Below are positions 8,676-16,964 of a DNA stretch of 64,000 bases, piece after piece. This DNA comes from Streptomyces wedmorensis (lineage in GTDB: Bacteria > Actinomycetota > Actinomycetes > Streptomycetales > Streptomycetaceae): contig NZ_JNWK01000035.1 of assembly GCF_000716445.1 (NCBI RefSeq), forward strand, positions 1 through 64,000, read 5' to 3'. Every line of letters begins with the position of its first letter. The stretch's first letter is position 1. The position numbers and the translations under genes were made by a program. The notes beneath the pieces were generated by a model. That model saw nothing but the letters and a program-made list of their open reading frames with translations. It had not been told where the DNA came from and made no database searches.

Positions 8676-8954
8676 GTGACGCGAGAAACGGGATCCCGCG
8701 AGGGCCTGGACGAGCGCGTGGTGCTGGTGGCGGCGGGTCTCGCCGACCTGGCGGCGGAGGCGGTGGGCTCGGGGCTCGGGATCGTACGGGGACTGCTGAG
8801 ACGGTCGGACGCCGCCGAGGTCGCGGCCGACGCCGAGCGGGACTTGGAGGCGCGCGGGCGGCTCGTGCTCGACCGGTACGCGTCGCCGCCGCCGGCGCAC
8901 CTGGAGGTCCTCGCCCGGCACGCGATCGCCCGACGGGCCGGCGACGGTGGCTGA
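8676..8954 (+). CDS. small alpha-helical protein coupled to the isoprenyl diphosphate synthase
   Basis: 92 residues from GTG 8676, preceded by GGGGGGAG; GTG 8670 is an alternative. No signal peptide. It contains a short hydrophobic amphipathic helix (VVLVAAGLADLAAEAVGSGL) and a basic/acidic C-terminal half with PPPAHLEVLARHAIARR. I do not recognise the family. Its stop overlaps the GTG of the next gene by 8 bp, indicating translational coupling and a linked role, for example as a small partner of the synthase or of the downstream oxygenase. This is inference from gene order only. Confidence 0.65.
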   Translation: MTRETGSREGLDERVVLVAAGLADLAAEAVGSGLGIVRGLLRRSDAAEVAADAERDLEARGRLVLDRYASPPPAHLEVLARHAIARRAGDGG

Positions 8955-9999
8955 GCGGTGGGACGCGGCGGCCTTCAAGGCACGCGTCGACGAGGTGCTG
9001 CGACGGTACGCGGCCGAGGAGGCCGACCGACTGGTGGAGGTCGACCCCGCGCTGGGTCCGGTGGCCGGGCAGCTGGAGACCGCCGTCGCGGACGGCAAGC
9101 GGCTGCGGGCGGCGTTCTGCCACTGGGGCTGGCGAGCGGTCGGGCAGCCGGACAGCGAGGCGCTGCTGCGAGCGGCGGCGTCCATGGAACTCGTGCACGC
9201 CGCTGCGGTCGTCCACGACGACCTGATCGACGACAGCCCACTGCGCCACGGCCGGCCCACCGCGCACGTGGCGCTGCGCGACGCCGTCGCGCACCACCCG
9301 CGGGTGTCCGCGGGCGCGCGGTCCCTCGCGATGCTCGTCGGTGACCTGCTGATGTCGCTCGCCGGGCAGCTGTTCGTCACCAGCGGCCTGCCCGCCGCCT
9401 ACCTGGGCCGCGCCCGCCCGCTCTGGGCCGCGCTCGCCCGCGACCTGATCGCGGGCGAGTGCCTGGAGATCCTGCACACCGGAGCCGCCCCCGACACGGC
9501 GGCCTCGCTGAAGGTGATCCGCTACAAGACCGCCAAGTACACCGTCGAACAACCGCTGTTGATCGGCGGCGCCCTGGCCGGTGCGGGCGGGCGACTGCGC
9601 GAGGGGTACTCCGCGTACGGCCTCCCGCTGGGCGAGGCCTTCCAGCTGAGGGACGACCTGTTGGGCCTGTTCGGGGACGAGGGGACCACCGGGAAGGCGG
9701 ACGCCGACGACGTGCGCGGCCGCCGGCCGACGGCCCTGCTCGCGGAGACCTGGCGGCTCGCCGGAGAGGAGGACCGCGACCGGCTGCGCGAGCTGCTCGG
9801 CGGGAGCGATCCGGACGGGGACGCGCCGGAGGCCGTACGCGAGGTGATGCGGCGCCTGAAGGCGCCCGAACGCGTCGAGGCCATGATCACCGCGCGGGTC
9901 GACGAGGCCCTGCGCGCGCTCGACGAGCTGAACCTGCCGCCCGCCCCCACCGCCGCGCTCACCGCCCTGGCGCACTCGGCCGCGGTCCGCCGCCACTGA
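8947..9999 (+). CDS. trans-isoprenyl diphosphate synthase (polyprenyl synthetase family)
   Basis: 350 residues. It condenses allylic diphosphates with isopentenyl diphosphate. The first Asp-rich motif is DDLID (91-95), followed by the usual RHGRPT. The second motif is DDLLGLFGD (236-244), with KTAKYT (194-199) between. Small residues (AAAVVH) precede the first motif, which in this family generally permits a product longer than farnesyl diphosphate, so geranylgeranyl or longer is plausible but not certain. It is translationally coupled to the small protein upstream and followed after 60 bp by an MpaB-type oxygenase. The three-gene set looks like a dedicated prenyl-chain pathway rather than a housekeeping synthase. 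Confidence 0.9.
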   Translation: MAERWDAAAFKARVDEVLRRYAAEEADRLVEVDPALGPVAGQLETAVADGKRLRAAFCHWGWRAVGQPDSEALLRAAASMELVHAAAVVHDDLIDDSPLRHGRPTAHVALRDAVAHHPRVSAGARSLAMLVGDLLMSLAGQLFVTSGLPAAYLGRARPLWAALARDLIAGECLEILHTGAAPDTAASLKVIRYKTAKYTVEQPLLIGGALAGAGGRLREGYSAYGLPLGEAFQLRDDLLGLFGDEGTTGKADADDVRGRRPTALLAETWRLAGEEDRDRLRELLGGSDPDGDAPEAVREVMRRLKAPERVEAMITARVDEALRALDELNLPPAPTAALTALAHSAAVRRH

Positions 10000-10059
10000 C
10001 GGAGAGCGGCCGAGAGCGGCGGAGGACGGCGGAGAACGACGGAGACCAAGGAGCCCACC

Positions 10060-11223
10060 ATGATCCACACCGAGGCGTCGATGGACGCCCTGCGGCAGAC
10101 CGGCGACGAACTCGCCGACGCCACCGTCGCCACGCTCTTCGAACGCGGCGAGGTCGGTACGTTCAACACCCTGATGCGGTACGTCTCCACCGCTGGCTCC
10201 CCGCTGCCGGACGGCCTGCCCGACGTCGCCCGCGACTACCTGGAGGCCACCGCCACCCCGCCGGCCTGGGTGGACTGGGGCGAGATGGAGAAGGCCCGCC
10301 TGTTCTTCATCGACAACAACGTGCACATCTCCACCGCCCTCTCCTTCGCCTCCATGCCCGCCTGCTACGTCGTCCCGCACGTGGCGAAGCTGCTGTCGGC
10401 GACGCACGGCCTCGAGTACCCGTCCAAACGCATGGCGGAGACGGGCCAGTTCACCGTCCACCTGATGCAGCCCGACGCCTTCGAGGCCGGCAGCCGCTTC
10501 ATCCCCGCCGCGCAGAAGGTCCGCCTGCTGCACGCCTCCATCCGCCACCACCTCAAGCGCGAGAACCGCTGGGACACCGCCTCGCTGGGGGTGCCGATCT
10601 GTCAGGAGGACATGATCGGCGGGCAGATGTTCTTCTCGATGCTCGTCCTCGACAGCCTGCACCGCCTCGGCATCCACATGTCGACGGAGGGGGCGGAGGC
10701 GTACTACTACGCCTGGCGCGTCGTCGGCGCGATGCTCGGAGTCGACCAGGAGGCCGTGCCCGAGTCCCTCGACGAGGCACGCCGGTTCCTCGACCTTTAC
10801 ATGGTCCGCCACATGGGGCCGTCGCCGGAGGGAGCCCACCTGACCCGGCAGCTGATCGACCTGTACGAGGAGGTCGTGCCCGGCACCCTCTTCGACCCGG
10901 TCGTCTCGGCCCTCATCCGCTACCTCGTCGGGGACACCTGCGCCGACTGGCTGGAGGTGCCCCGCACCCGCTGGGACACCGTGGTCAAGGCCGTCCCCCA
11001 CCTCCTCGGCGTCCTGGAGAGCATCGAGGACCGCTCTCCGCTCGGCGCCTGGGCCCTGGACCGCCTCGGCCACCTCACCACCGTCCTCGAACTGTCCTCC
11101 CTCACCCGCGGCCGCGTCATGCACTACGCCATCCCCGAACACCTCAGGAAGGACTACGGCGTTCCGTCCGGCCCGCCCCGCACCCGCCGCTGGACACCGC
11201 CGGCCGCCACGGTCCCCTCCTGA
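10060..11223 (+). CDS. MpaB/latex-clearing-protein-type oxygenase (DUF2236)
   Basis: 387 residues; ATG with AAGGAG ribosome site. The sequence is helical throughout, with family-like blocks MEKARLFFIDNNVHISTAL (about 81-99), a His-containing IRHHLKREN segment and YYYAWRVVGAMLGV. It fits the DUF2236 / oxygenase MpaB family, which includes rubber oxygenase Lcp (haem-dependent cleavage of polyisoprene) and the fungal MpaB that cleaves a farnesyl chain. No signal peptide is present, so it acts in the cytoplasm. Placement directly after a prenyl diphosphate synthase suggests it oxidatively cleaves or modifies the isoprenoid made by its neighbour. Family assignment is firmer than reaction. Confidence 0.8.
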   Translation: MIHTEASMDALRQTGDELADATVATLFERGEVGTFNTLMRYVSTAGSPLPDGLPDVARDYLEATATPPAWVDWGEMEKARLFFIDNNVHISTALSFASMPACYVVPHVAKLLSATHGLEYPSKRMAETGQFTVHLMQPDAFEAGSRFIPAAQKVRLLHASIRHHLKRENRWDTASLGVPICQEDMIGGQMFFSMLVLDSLHRLGIHMSTEGAEAYYYAWRVVGAMLGVDQEAVPESLDEARRFLDLYMVRHMGPSPEGAHLTRQLIDLYEEVVPGTLFDPVVSALIRYLVGDTCADWLEVPRTRWDTVVKAVPHLLGVLESIEDRSPLGAWALDRLGHLTTVLELSSLTRGRVMHYAIPEHLRKDYGVPSGPPRTRRWTPPAATVPS

Positions 11224-11242
11224 GACGGGAGGGAGCGGGCGT

Positions 11243-11530
11243 CAGCCGGCGGAGACGTCCGCCGTGACGTCCGCCCCGGCGAGCCCGCGCGCTCCGCGAG
11301 CGCCCCGCCCTGGAAACGGCTCTCCGCCCCCAGCTCCTCCAGGAGTTCGGCGATGTGACGGCGGCAGGTGCGCAGGGACATCCCCAGGCGCCGGGCGATC
11401 ACCTCGTCCTTCGCGCCCTGCGCCAGGAGCCCCACCAGCGCGCGCCGCAGACCGGGCCCGACCTCCTTGTACGCGGCCTCGCCGGCGCCCCGGAACAGGG
11501 CACGCCACCTGGCCGACTCGCCGGAACTCG
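11243..11530 (-). pseudogene. remnant of a LuxR-type HTH regulator (C-terminal part only)
   Basis: A minus-strand stretch encodes a clear LuxR helix-turn-helix: LVGLLAQGAKDEVIARRLGM, then SLRTCRRHIAELLEELGAES and RFQGGALAERAG. The N-terminal sensor part normally found in such regulators is absent; the reading frame upstream runs into antisense of the LanC-like relic. The natural end seems frameshifted: after AERAG the sequence LAGADVTADVSAG plus stop continues in another frame. I read this as a truncated, decayed gene. A sequencing error at the 3' end is possible, but it would not restore the missing 5' part. Confidence 0.7.
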
Positions 11531-11534
11531 CGCG

Positions 11535-11955
11535 GCACTGGCGCAGCGGCTCGTCCGCTGCCGGGACCTTCCTGGTCAGGCTCTGGGCGGCCACCGGCGG
11601 GACCGGCAAGGCACTGCGCGACCTCGTGGACGGCGCCGCCCTCGCGGTACGGGCGGGCAGGGCGACCGATTCGCCCGCCACCTGCCACGGGCTCGCGGGC
11701 AACGCCGAGTTCCTGCTCGACGCCGCCGCGCGGACGGGCGACGCGAGCCACCGCGCCGCCGCCGAACCGCTCGTGGAGCACCTCGCGGCCCAGGCCGTAC
11801 TGCGCGACGGACGCCTGCTGGTGCCGGACGAGAACCGCGGGACCGTCCTCGCCGAATACGCCACCGGCCTCGCCGGCGGCCTCTCCCCGCTGCTGCGCCT
11901 GCGCGCCGACGGCTCCCGCGCCTGGCTGCCCGAGGGCGGGCCGGCGCACCCCTGA
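11535..11955 (+). pseudogene. C-terminal relic of a LanC-type lanthionine synthetase
   Basis: About 135 codons on the plus strand match the end of the LanC cyclase domain of class III/IV lanthipeptide synthetases: GTFLVRLW, then CHGLAGNAEFLLDAA (zinc-ligand Cys-His-Gly), ENRGTVLAEYATGLAGGLSP and a normal stop. The preceding zinc-ligand block (normally W-C-x-G) reads HWRSGSS, so the Cys is Arg. Kinase, lyase and most cyclase sequence are missing, and the 5' edge abuts the antisense LuxR remnant. It cannot make a working synthetase. Together the two remnants mark a deleted lanthipeptide locus. Confidence 0.75.
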
Positions 11956-11993
11956 GCGTCCGGGGGAGGGGACCGTCGACACCGGCCGGTCCC

Positions 11994-12118
11994 TCCCGTC
12001 GTGGTGGCGGTCTCCGCCGGGAAGGCGGGTGGTCCTCTCCCGTCGTGGTGGCCGGTCTCCGCCGGGAAGGCGGGTGGTCCTCTCCCGTCGTGGTGCCCGG
12101 TCTCCGCCGCGAGAGGGC
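11994..12118. repeat. 44/45-bp tandem repeat, about 2.8 copies
   Basis: Units begin with TCCCGTCGTGGTG at 11994, 12038 and 12083, each followed by GGTCTCCGCCGGGAAGGC or a close variant. The repeat lies just downstream of the LanC relic in non-coding sequence, before the A/T-richer leader of the permease gene. No function is apparent; it may be part of the rearrangement scar. Confidence 0.85.
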
Positions 12119-12448
12119 GGGGGTGCCGTACGCGTCGGTAGGTACGGCGTCGCCACGGCCGGGGTGTCCGAAGGCCGGACACCGGCGGTAAAGCACGGGA
12201 AAAGTCCAGGCGGGCGGGGTGCGGTTCCCGCACGGAGCGATTTCGCCGTCTTGACGCGTTCTTGGCGCCCCGAGGCTCCCCCCGGGCGTGGAGGAGCAAC
12301 GAATTCCGCAGCCGGCAGGCCATTGACCTGCGGTTCTGCCCACGCTTCCATTCAGCCCGGGAGCCACGGACCCACTCTTTCACCGGCCGCCTCGGAGGCG
12401 ATACCGCTCCCGCTCGCACACACCTAGCCCATCGATCGGAACCGTCTG

Positions 12449-13849
12449 ATGACCGACACCCTCAGCGCGCCGCACGCGTTGGCCCCGCAGACCGGCCCCG
12501 TGCCGCAGAAGCTCAAGCGCTCCATCGGTGTCGTGGGCGGCACCCTGCTCACGCTGTCGTGCGTGACACCCGCCTCCACCCTGTTCGTCGTCGTACCGGA
12601 CCTGTTCGGCGGGGTCGGCACCTTCGCCGCGCTGACCATCGCCATCGGCTCGCTGCTCTGTATCGGCGTGGCGTTCTGCTACTCCGAGCTGGGCACCCTG
12701 ATCCCGAGCGCGGGCGGCGAGTACGCCATCGTCTCCACCCTCGCGGGCCGCCTGGCCGGCTGGCTCGTCTTCGTTCTGTCGCTGCTCGTCGTGATGATCG
12801 TGCCACCGGTGATCGCCATGGGAACCGCCGACTACCTGGCGCCCCTGGTCCACGTCCCGGCCCCGCTCGCCGGCGCCGGCGTGATGCTCCTCGCCACCCT
12901 CGCGGGCCTGCTGGACCTGCGTGCCAACGCCTGGATCACCGGCATCTTCCTCGTCCTCGAAGTCGTCGCGGCCGGCATCGTCGCCGTCCTAGGCTTCGCC
13001 CACTCGGAGCGCGGCGTCGGCGCGCTCGTCCACGGCCAGGTCGCAGGCGAGGGCGGCACGCACTCGCTCGTCACCGGCGCCATGGTGGTCTCCGGCCTCG
13101 CCATCGCCCTCTTCATCACCCAGGGCTTCTCGACGGCCGTCTACCTCTCCGAGGAACTGGAGAACCCGCGCAAGAGTGTGGCCCGCACCGTGCTCGCGAC
13201 CCTGGCCATCTCCACCGTCGTGATCCTGGTTCCCGTCGTGGCCATCACCCTCGGCGCCGGCGACCTGGAGACCCTGACCGGCGGCGACATCAGCGGCATG
13301 ATCGCCGCCTGGTCCAGCTCCGCCGTCGGCACCTTCATCAGCCTCTGCGTCGCCCTGGCCATCGTGAACGCCGGCATCGTCATGGTCATCCAGAACTCCC
13401 GCGTCCTGTTCGCGTCCGCCCGCGACAAGGCCTGGCCCGAGCCCGTCAACCACGCCCTGTCGCGGCTGGGCCGGTTCGGCTCGCCGTGGGTCGCCACCCT
13501 GCTCGTCGGCGTCCCCGGCGCCGCCCTGTGCTTCGTCGACCTCGACACCCTCTACGGCGTCACCGGCGTCTCCGTCACCGGCATGTACCTGCTCGTCGCG
13601 GTGGCGGCACTGTTCAGCCGCCGGGGCGCGCACCGCGAGGTCGCCGCGTGGCGCATGCCGCTGTGGCCGGCCGTCCCGGTGCTGCTCATCGGCGTCCTGG
13701 CGTACGTCCTCTCCATGCAGGACACCGAGTACCTGCTGTGGACCGGCGGCATCACGACGGTCGCCACGCTCTACTGGGCCCTCTACCTGCGCCCGCGCAA
13801 GGACACCCGCTGGCTGGTCAGCGTTCCCGAGGACGACCACCACGCCTGA
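12449..13849 (+). CDS. APC-superfamily amino acid permease
   Basis: 466 residues, about 12 predicted membrane spans. The N-terminal block LKRSIGVVGGTLLTLSCVTPASTLF and the later ELENPRKSVARTVLA segment are typical of APC amino acid/polyamine/organocation transporters (unwound TM1 and the TM6-7 region). It probably imports an amino acid or amine by cation symport; the substrate is not readable. The start has only a weak ribosome site (GATCGGAACC). It is a single-gene unit closed by a hairpin at 13875-13903. The about 490-bp region upstream contains only relics and repeats, so its promoter probably lies in 12200-12440. Confidence 0.88.
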   Translation: MTDTLSAPHALAPQTGPVPQKLKRSIGVVGGTLLTLSCVTPASTLFVVVPDLFGGVGTFAALTIAIGSLLCIGVAFCYSELGTLIPSAGGEYAIVSTLAGRLAGWLVFVLSLLVVMIVPPVIAMGTADYLAPLVHVPAPLAGAGVMLLATLAGLLDLRANAWITGIFLVLEVVAAGIVAVLGFAHSERGVGALVHGQVAGEGGTHSLVTGAMVVSGLAIALFITQGFSTAVYLSEELENPRKSVARTVLATLAISTVVILVPVVAITLGAGDLETLTGGDISGMIAAWSSSAVGTFISLCVALAIVNAGIVMVIQNSRVLFASARDKAWPEPVNHALSRLGRFGSPWVATLLVGVPGAALCFVDLDTLYGVTGVSVTGMYLLVAVAALFSRRGAHREVAAWRMPLWPAVPVLLIGVLAYVLSMQDTEYLLWTGGITTVATLYWALYLRPRKDTRWLVSVPEDDHHA

Positions 13850-13874
13850 CCGTCCCCGACGACACGGCACCCGG

Positions 13875-13903
13875 GGCCGGGGCGGTACGGCACCGCCCCG
13901 GCC
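13875..13903. terminator. hairpin terminator after the permease gene
   Basis: Perfect 12-bp stem (GGCCGGGGCGGT / ACCGCCCCGGCC) with a 5-nt loop, 26 bp after the permease stop codon. Confidence 0.85.
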
Positions 13904-14007
13904 GCCGGGCTTCGCCGTTCGCGCGGCCTTGTCCGCGCGCGCCCGCCGCTGCAAGATCGTTCCGTGAACGACGAGGGTGGGAACACGAGGGGAAGGACCG
14001 GTACGTC

Positions 14008-15678
14008 ATGGGGGAGATGACCAAGGGCGGCAACGGCTACGTGCCGACCGTGCCGCTGCGGATCGCCGTACACGGCGGCCTGGACGCGATGGCGTTGCTG
14101 CTCACCGAGGGCGGCGTGGTCCGGGGGGACGGAGACGTCGTCTTCCACGGCGCGCCCGCGCACCCGTCGGGCGCCGTACGGCTCACGGCGGCGGGCGGCG
14201 GGACGGCCTGGCTGGACGTCGGCCTCCCGGCCGTCGAGGAGCGGATCACCCGCGTCCTGGTGATCGGCTCGACCGAGACCGGTGTCCTCGGCGACGTCGC
14301 CGGTCTCGCGGTCGAGGCCTTCGCACCCGACGGCACGTCCGTCGTGCGCTACGACGTGACGGACGCCGCCGGAGAGACGGCGATGGTGATCGCCGAGCTG
14401 TACCGGCGCGCGGGCGGCTGGAAGTTCCGGGCCGTGGGCCAGGGCTACGCGAACGGCCTCGCCGGCCTCGCCACCGACCACGGCGTGGACGTGGCGGACC
14501 CGGCCCCCGGCCGTACGGCGCCCGACACGGGCGCGTCGCCGTCGCCGACGCCCGGTGCGTCCTCGGGCCCGGTCCCGGCGGTGTCGCCCCCGACGGGACC
14601 GGGGCCCACGCCGGTGCCGGCTCCCGTGCCGGCTCCCGTGCCCGCCCCGCCGCCCACGTCGGGCTTCACGCCGCCGCCCGCTCCGGCTCCCGCGCCTGGT
14701 TTCGCGCCGCCGCCCGCTCCGGCTCCGGCGCCTGGTTTCGCGCCTCCGCCTGCTCCGGCTCCCGCGCCCGCCCAGGGCTTCACGCCCCCGGCCGCTCCGG
14801 CCCCCGAGCCCGGTTTCACACCCCCGCCGCCTCCGCCCGCCCCCGCGCCCGCGCCGGGATTCGCGCCCCCGCCGGTCTTCGGGCCGCCGCCCACGCACGG
14901 CTTCGGTGCGCCGCAGGACCCGGCCTTCGCGGCCTCGAAGACGCCGGGCTTCGTCCCGCCGGCGGCCCCGGCCGCGCAGGGCTTCGCGCCTCCGGCGGTG
15001 CCCGCGGCGGGCATGCCCGGGGCGCAGGTTCCGCCCGCGGGGCCCGCCGTCCCGGGCGGGCCGGGCTGGTGGTCGTACGGGCCCGTCTTCGAGCCGTACA
15101 CGCAGACCGGCCGGGACAACGACGTGATCACGGTCGACGGGCTCCCGCCGGGTCCGGTCGTCGTCCAGCTCGACGTCGAGGGCGACGGGTACACGGGTCT
15201 CTCGATCCTCAACTGGCGCAACAAGGAGACGGACAACCTCGTCAACAGCACCGAGGACGACTTCCGGGGACGGGTGCTCGCCACGGTGCCCAAGAACGGG
15301 ACCCTGCGGATGAGGCTGGAGGCGGAGGGGCCGTGGCGGGTGGAGGTGTCGCCGCTGGCGGCGGCCCGCCGCCTCACCGAGGAGGAGGTGGACTTCCGCG
15401 GCCCCGACGTGCTGTTGCACACGGGGGGCGTGGCGGACCTCGCCATCCACTACCGGGGTGTCGAGAACCTCATCGTGAACGTCTTCGAGCTCTACGGGCA
15501 CGACGACCACACCGCCCTGCCCGAGGACGACAACGTGGTCAACGAGATCGGCAAGCGCCGTGAGACCGTTCCGCTGCCCGAGGGGCCGCTCGTGGTGCAG
15601 TTCGAGATGGCGGACGGCCCGTGGCGGGCCCATCTCAAGCGGGTGCAGCCGCCGACCCGGCAGGGGCGCTTCAGGTGA
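14008..15678 (+). CDS. TerD-domain protein with Pro/Ala-rich repeat linker and a novel C-terminal domain
   Basis: 556 residues. Residues 1-170 resemble the TerD/tellurite-resistance domain (MTKGGNGYVPT, LDVGLPAVEERITRVLVIGS, ELYRRAGGWKFRAVGQGYANGLAGLA), a calcium-binding fold common in Streptomyces stress loci. A linker of about 180 residues is built of repeated APAPAPGFAPPPAP units. The last about 190 residues (WWSYGPVFEPYTQTGRDND ...) form a compact beta-rich domain I do not recognise; internal duplication is suggested by VVVQLDVEGDG near its start and LVVQFEMADGPWRAH at its end. ATG 14008 is preceded by GGGGAAGGA; ATG 14017 is an alternative. It converges on the ene-reductase gene, overlapping its 3' end by 8 bp. 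Confidence 0.8.
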   Translation: MGEMTKGGNGYVPTVPLRIAVHGGLDAMALLLTEGGVVRGDGDVVFHGAPAHPSGAVRLTAAGGGTAWLDVGLPAVEERITRVLVIGSTETGVLGDVAGLAVEAFAPDGTSVVRYDVTDAAGETAMVIAELYRRAGGWKFRAVGQGYANGLAGLATDHGVDVADPAPGRTAPDTGASPSPTPGASSGPVPAVSPPTGPGPTPVPAPVPAPVPAPPPTSGFTPPPAPAPAPGFAPPPAPAPAPGFAPPPAPAPAPAQGFTPPAAPAPEPGFTPPPPPPAPAPAPGFAPPPVFGPPPTHGFGAPQDPAFAASKTPGFVPPAAPAAQGFAPPAVPAAGMPGAQVPPAGPAVPGGPGWWSYGPVFEPYTQTGRDNDVITVDGLPPGPVVVQLDVEGDGYTGLSILNWRNKETDNLVNSTEDDFRGRVLATVPKNGTLRMRLEAEGPWRVEVSPLAAARRLTEEEVDFRGPDVLLHTGGVADLAIHYRGVENLIVNVFELYGHDDHTALPEDDNVVNEIGKRRETVPLPEGPLVVQFEMADGPWRAHLKRVQPPTRQGRFR

Positions 15679-16822
15679 GCGTCGGGTAGTCGGTGTAGCC
15701 GGTCTCGCCGCCCACGTACATCAGATGGGCGTCGCGGATCGGGTTGAGGGCCGCGCCGGCCCGCATCCGGGCTACCAGGTCGGGATTGGCGAGGAAGGAG
15801 CGGCCGAGGGAGACCAGGTCCGCGCCGGCCGCCAGGAGGCGCTCGCCGGCGCCGCGTCCGCCGTCGGCGGGCAGGGGGCCGGGCCAGGGCAGGGCCGGGT
15901 TCGCGATGAGCGTGCCCGGCCAGGCCGCGCGGAGCGTGCGGAACAGCGGCTGCTCGGGGTCGGCGAACACGAGGTGCAGATAGGCGAGGCCCAGATCGCG
16001 CAGCGCCTCCAGGAGCGCCGGGTAGACCGCCTCGACGTCGTCCTCCTCCATGCCGTTGGCGGTGACGCCGGGGGCGATGCGCACGCCGACCCGCTCGGGG
16101 CCGATCGCCTCGGCGACCGCGCGGACGACCTCCACGGTGAAGCGGATGCGGTGCGCGACGGAACCGCCGTAGCCGTCGGTGCGCCGGTTGGTGGCGTTGG
16201 ACAGGAACTGGTGCAGCAGATAGCCGTTGGCGGAGTGCACCTCGACCCCGGCGAATCCGGCCTCCACCGCCCGGCGCGCGGCCTCGGCGAAGTCGGCGAC
16301 CGTCGCGGTGATCTGAGCCTCCGTCATCTCCCGTGGCACCACGGCCTCCTGGTGCCCGGAGGGGGTGAAGACCGTGCCCGGCAGCGGGACCGGTGACGGG
16401 GCCAGCGGGTGGAGGCCGCTGGTCTCGGGGTGGCCGACCCTCCCGCCGTGCTGCAACTGGAGGAACATCTGCCCGCCGGCCTCCCGCACCGCCTCCGTCA
16501 CCCGCCGCCACCCGGCCACGTGGGTGTCGTCGTAGATCGCGGGAATGTCGGGGTACGTCGCACCCACCGCGTTGGGCGTCGTGGCCTCCGCGATGATCAG
16601 CCCGGCCGAGGCGCGCTGTGCGTAGTACGTGGCCATGATCGGTTCCGGAACACCGGTCGCCCCCGCCCGGTTCCGCGTCATCGGAGCCATGACCAGCCGG
16701 TTCTTCAGCCGCAGCGCGCCGAGGCGGGTCGGCTGGAACAGCGGGGAGGCCTCGTGGCCCACGGGGGTGGTGCCTGTCGTGTCAGTGGTCGGGATCATTG
16801 CCGTGCTCATAGCCGTGCTCAT
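15671..16822 (-). CDS. Old Yellow Enzyme-type alkene reductase
   Basis: 383 residues. FMN-dependent NAD(P)H ene-reductase reducing activated C=C bonds. Readable family motifs: NRLVMAPMTRNRA (41-53), QLQHGGRVGHP (122-132) and the substrate-activating pair in EVHSANGYLLHQFLS (H196, N199, with Y201 as likely proton donor), then NRRTDGYGGS. The N-terminus begins with a duplicated MSTAMSTAMI, giving three in-frame ATGs; the first (16822) has a GAGGGAG site 8 bp upstream. Divergent from the SARP regulator gene. Its last 8 bp overlap the end of the convergent TerD gene, an arrangement prone to transcriptional interference. Confidence 0.92.
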   Translation of the reverse strand: MSTAMSTAMIPTTDTTGTTPVGHEASPLFQPTRLGALRLKNRLVMAPMTRNRAGATGVPEPIMATYYAQRASAGLIIAEATTPNAVGATYPDIPAIYDDTHVAGWRRVTEAVREAGGQMFLQLQHGGRVGHPETSGLHPLAPSPVPLPGTVFTPSGHQEAVVPREMTEAQITATVADFAEAARRAVEAGFAGVEVHSANGYLLHQFLSNATNRRTDGYGGSVAHRIRFTVEVVRAVAEAIGPERVGVRIAPGVTANGMEEDDVEAVYPALLEALRDLGLAYLHLVFADPEQPLFRTLRAAWPGTLIANPALPWPGPLPADGGRGAGERLLAAGADLVSLGRSFLANPDLVARMRAGAALNPIRDAHLMYVGGETGYTDYPTLT

Positions 16823-16902
16823 TGACGTGCTCCCTCGTCCTTGCTCCTGTTCGGGGCGGCGAGCCCCGCTGAACCGAATGTCGCGCAGGCCGCTTCGGGA
16901 AC

Positions 16903-16957
16903 GCTGACGGTCCGCTGACGGTCCACCGGGGGCGGGATGATCATGGGTGTGTAGGGT
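16903..16957 (+). promoter_or_regulatory. SARP-like 11-bp direct repeat and -10 box upstream of the SARP gene
   Basis: Two perfect head-to-tail copies of GCTGACGGTCC (16903-16913 and 16914-16924) sit just upstream of a TAGGGT -10 box (16952-16957), 7 bp before the ATG at 16965. SARP proteins bind short direct repeats with 11-bp periodicity near position -35, so this fits autoregulation. The spacing also implies a leaderless mRNA. Confidence 0.5.
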
Positions 16958-16964
16958 TCCTGCC

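Noticed and set aside
7537..11142. A 1201-residue minus-strand open frame across the prenyl synthase/MpaB genes
   Set aside because: It is antisense to two well-supported enzymes, has no start signals over most of its length, and arises because high G+C antisense frames lack stops. Only its last part (7537-8418) is a gene, the secreted protease.
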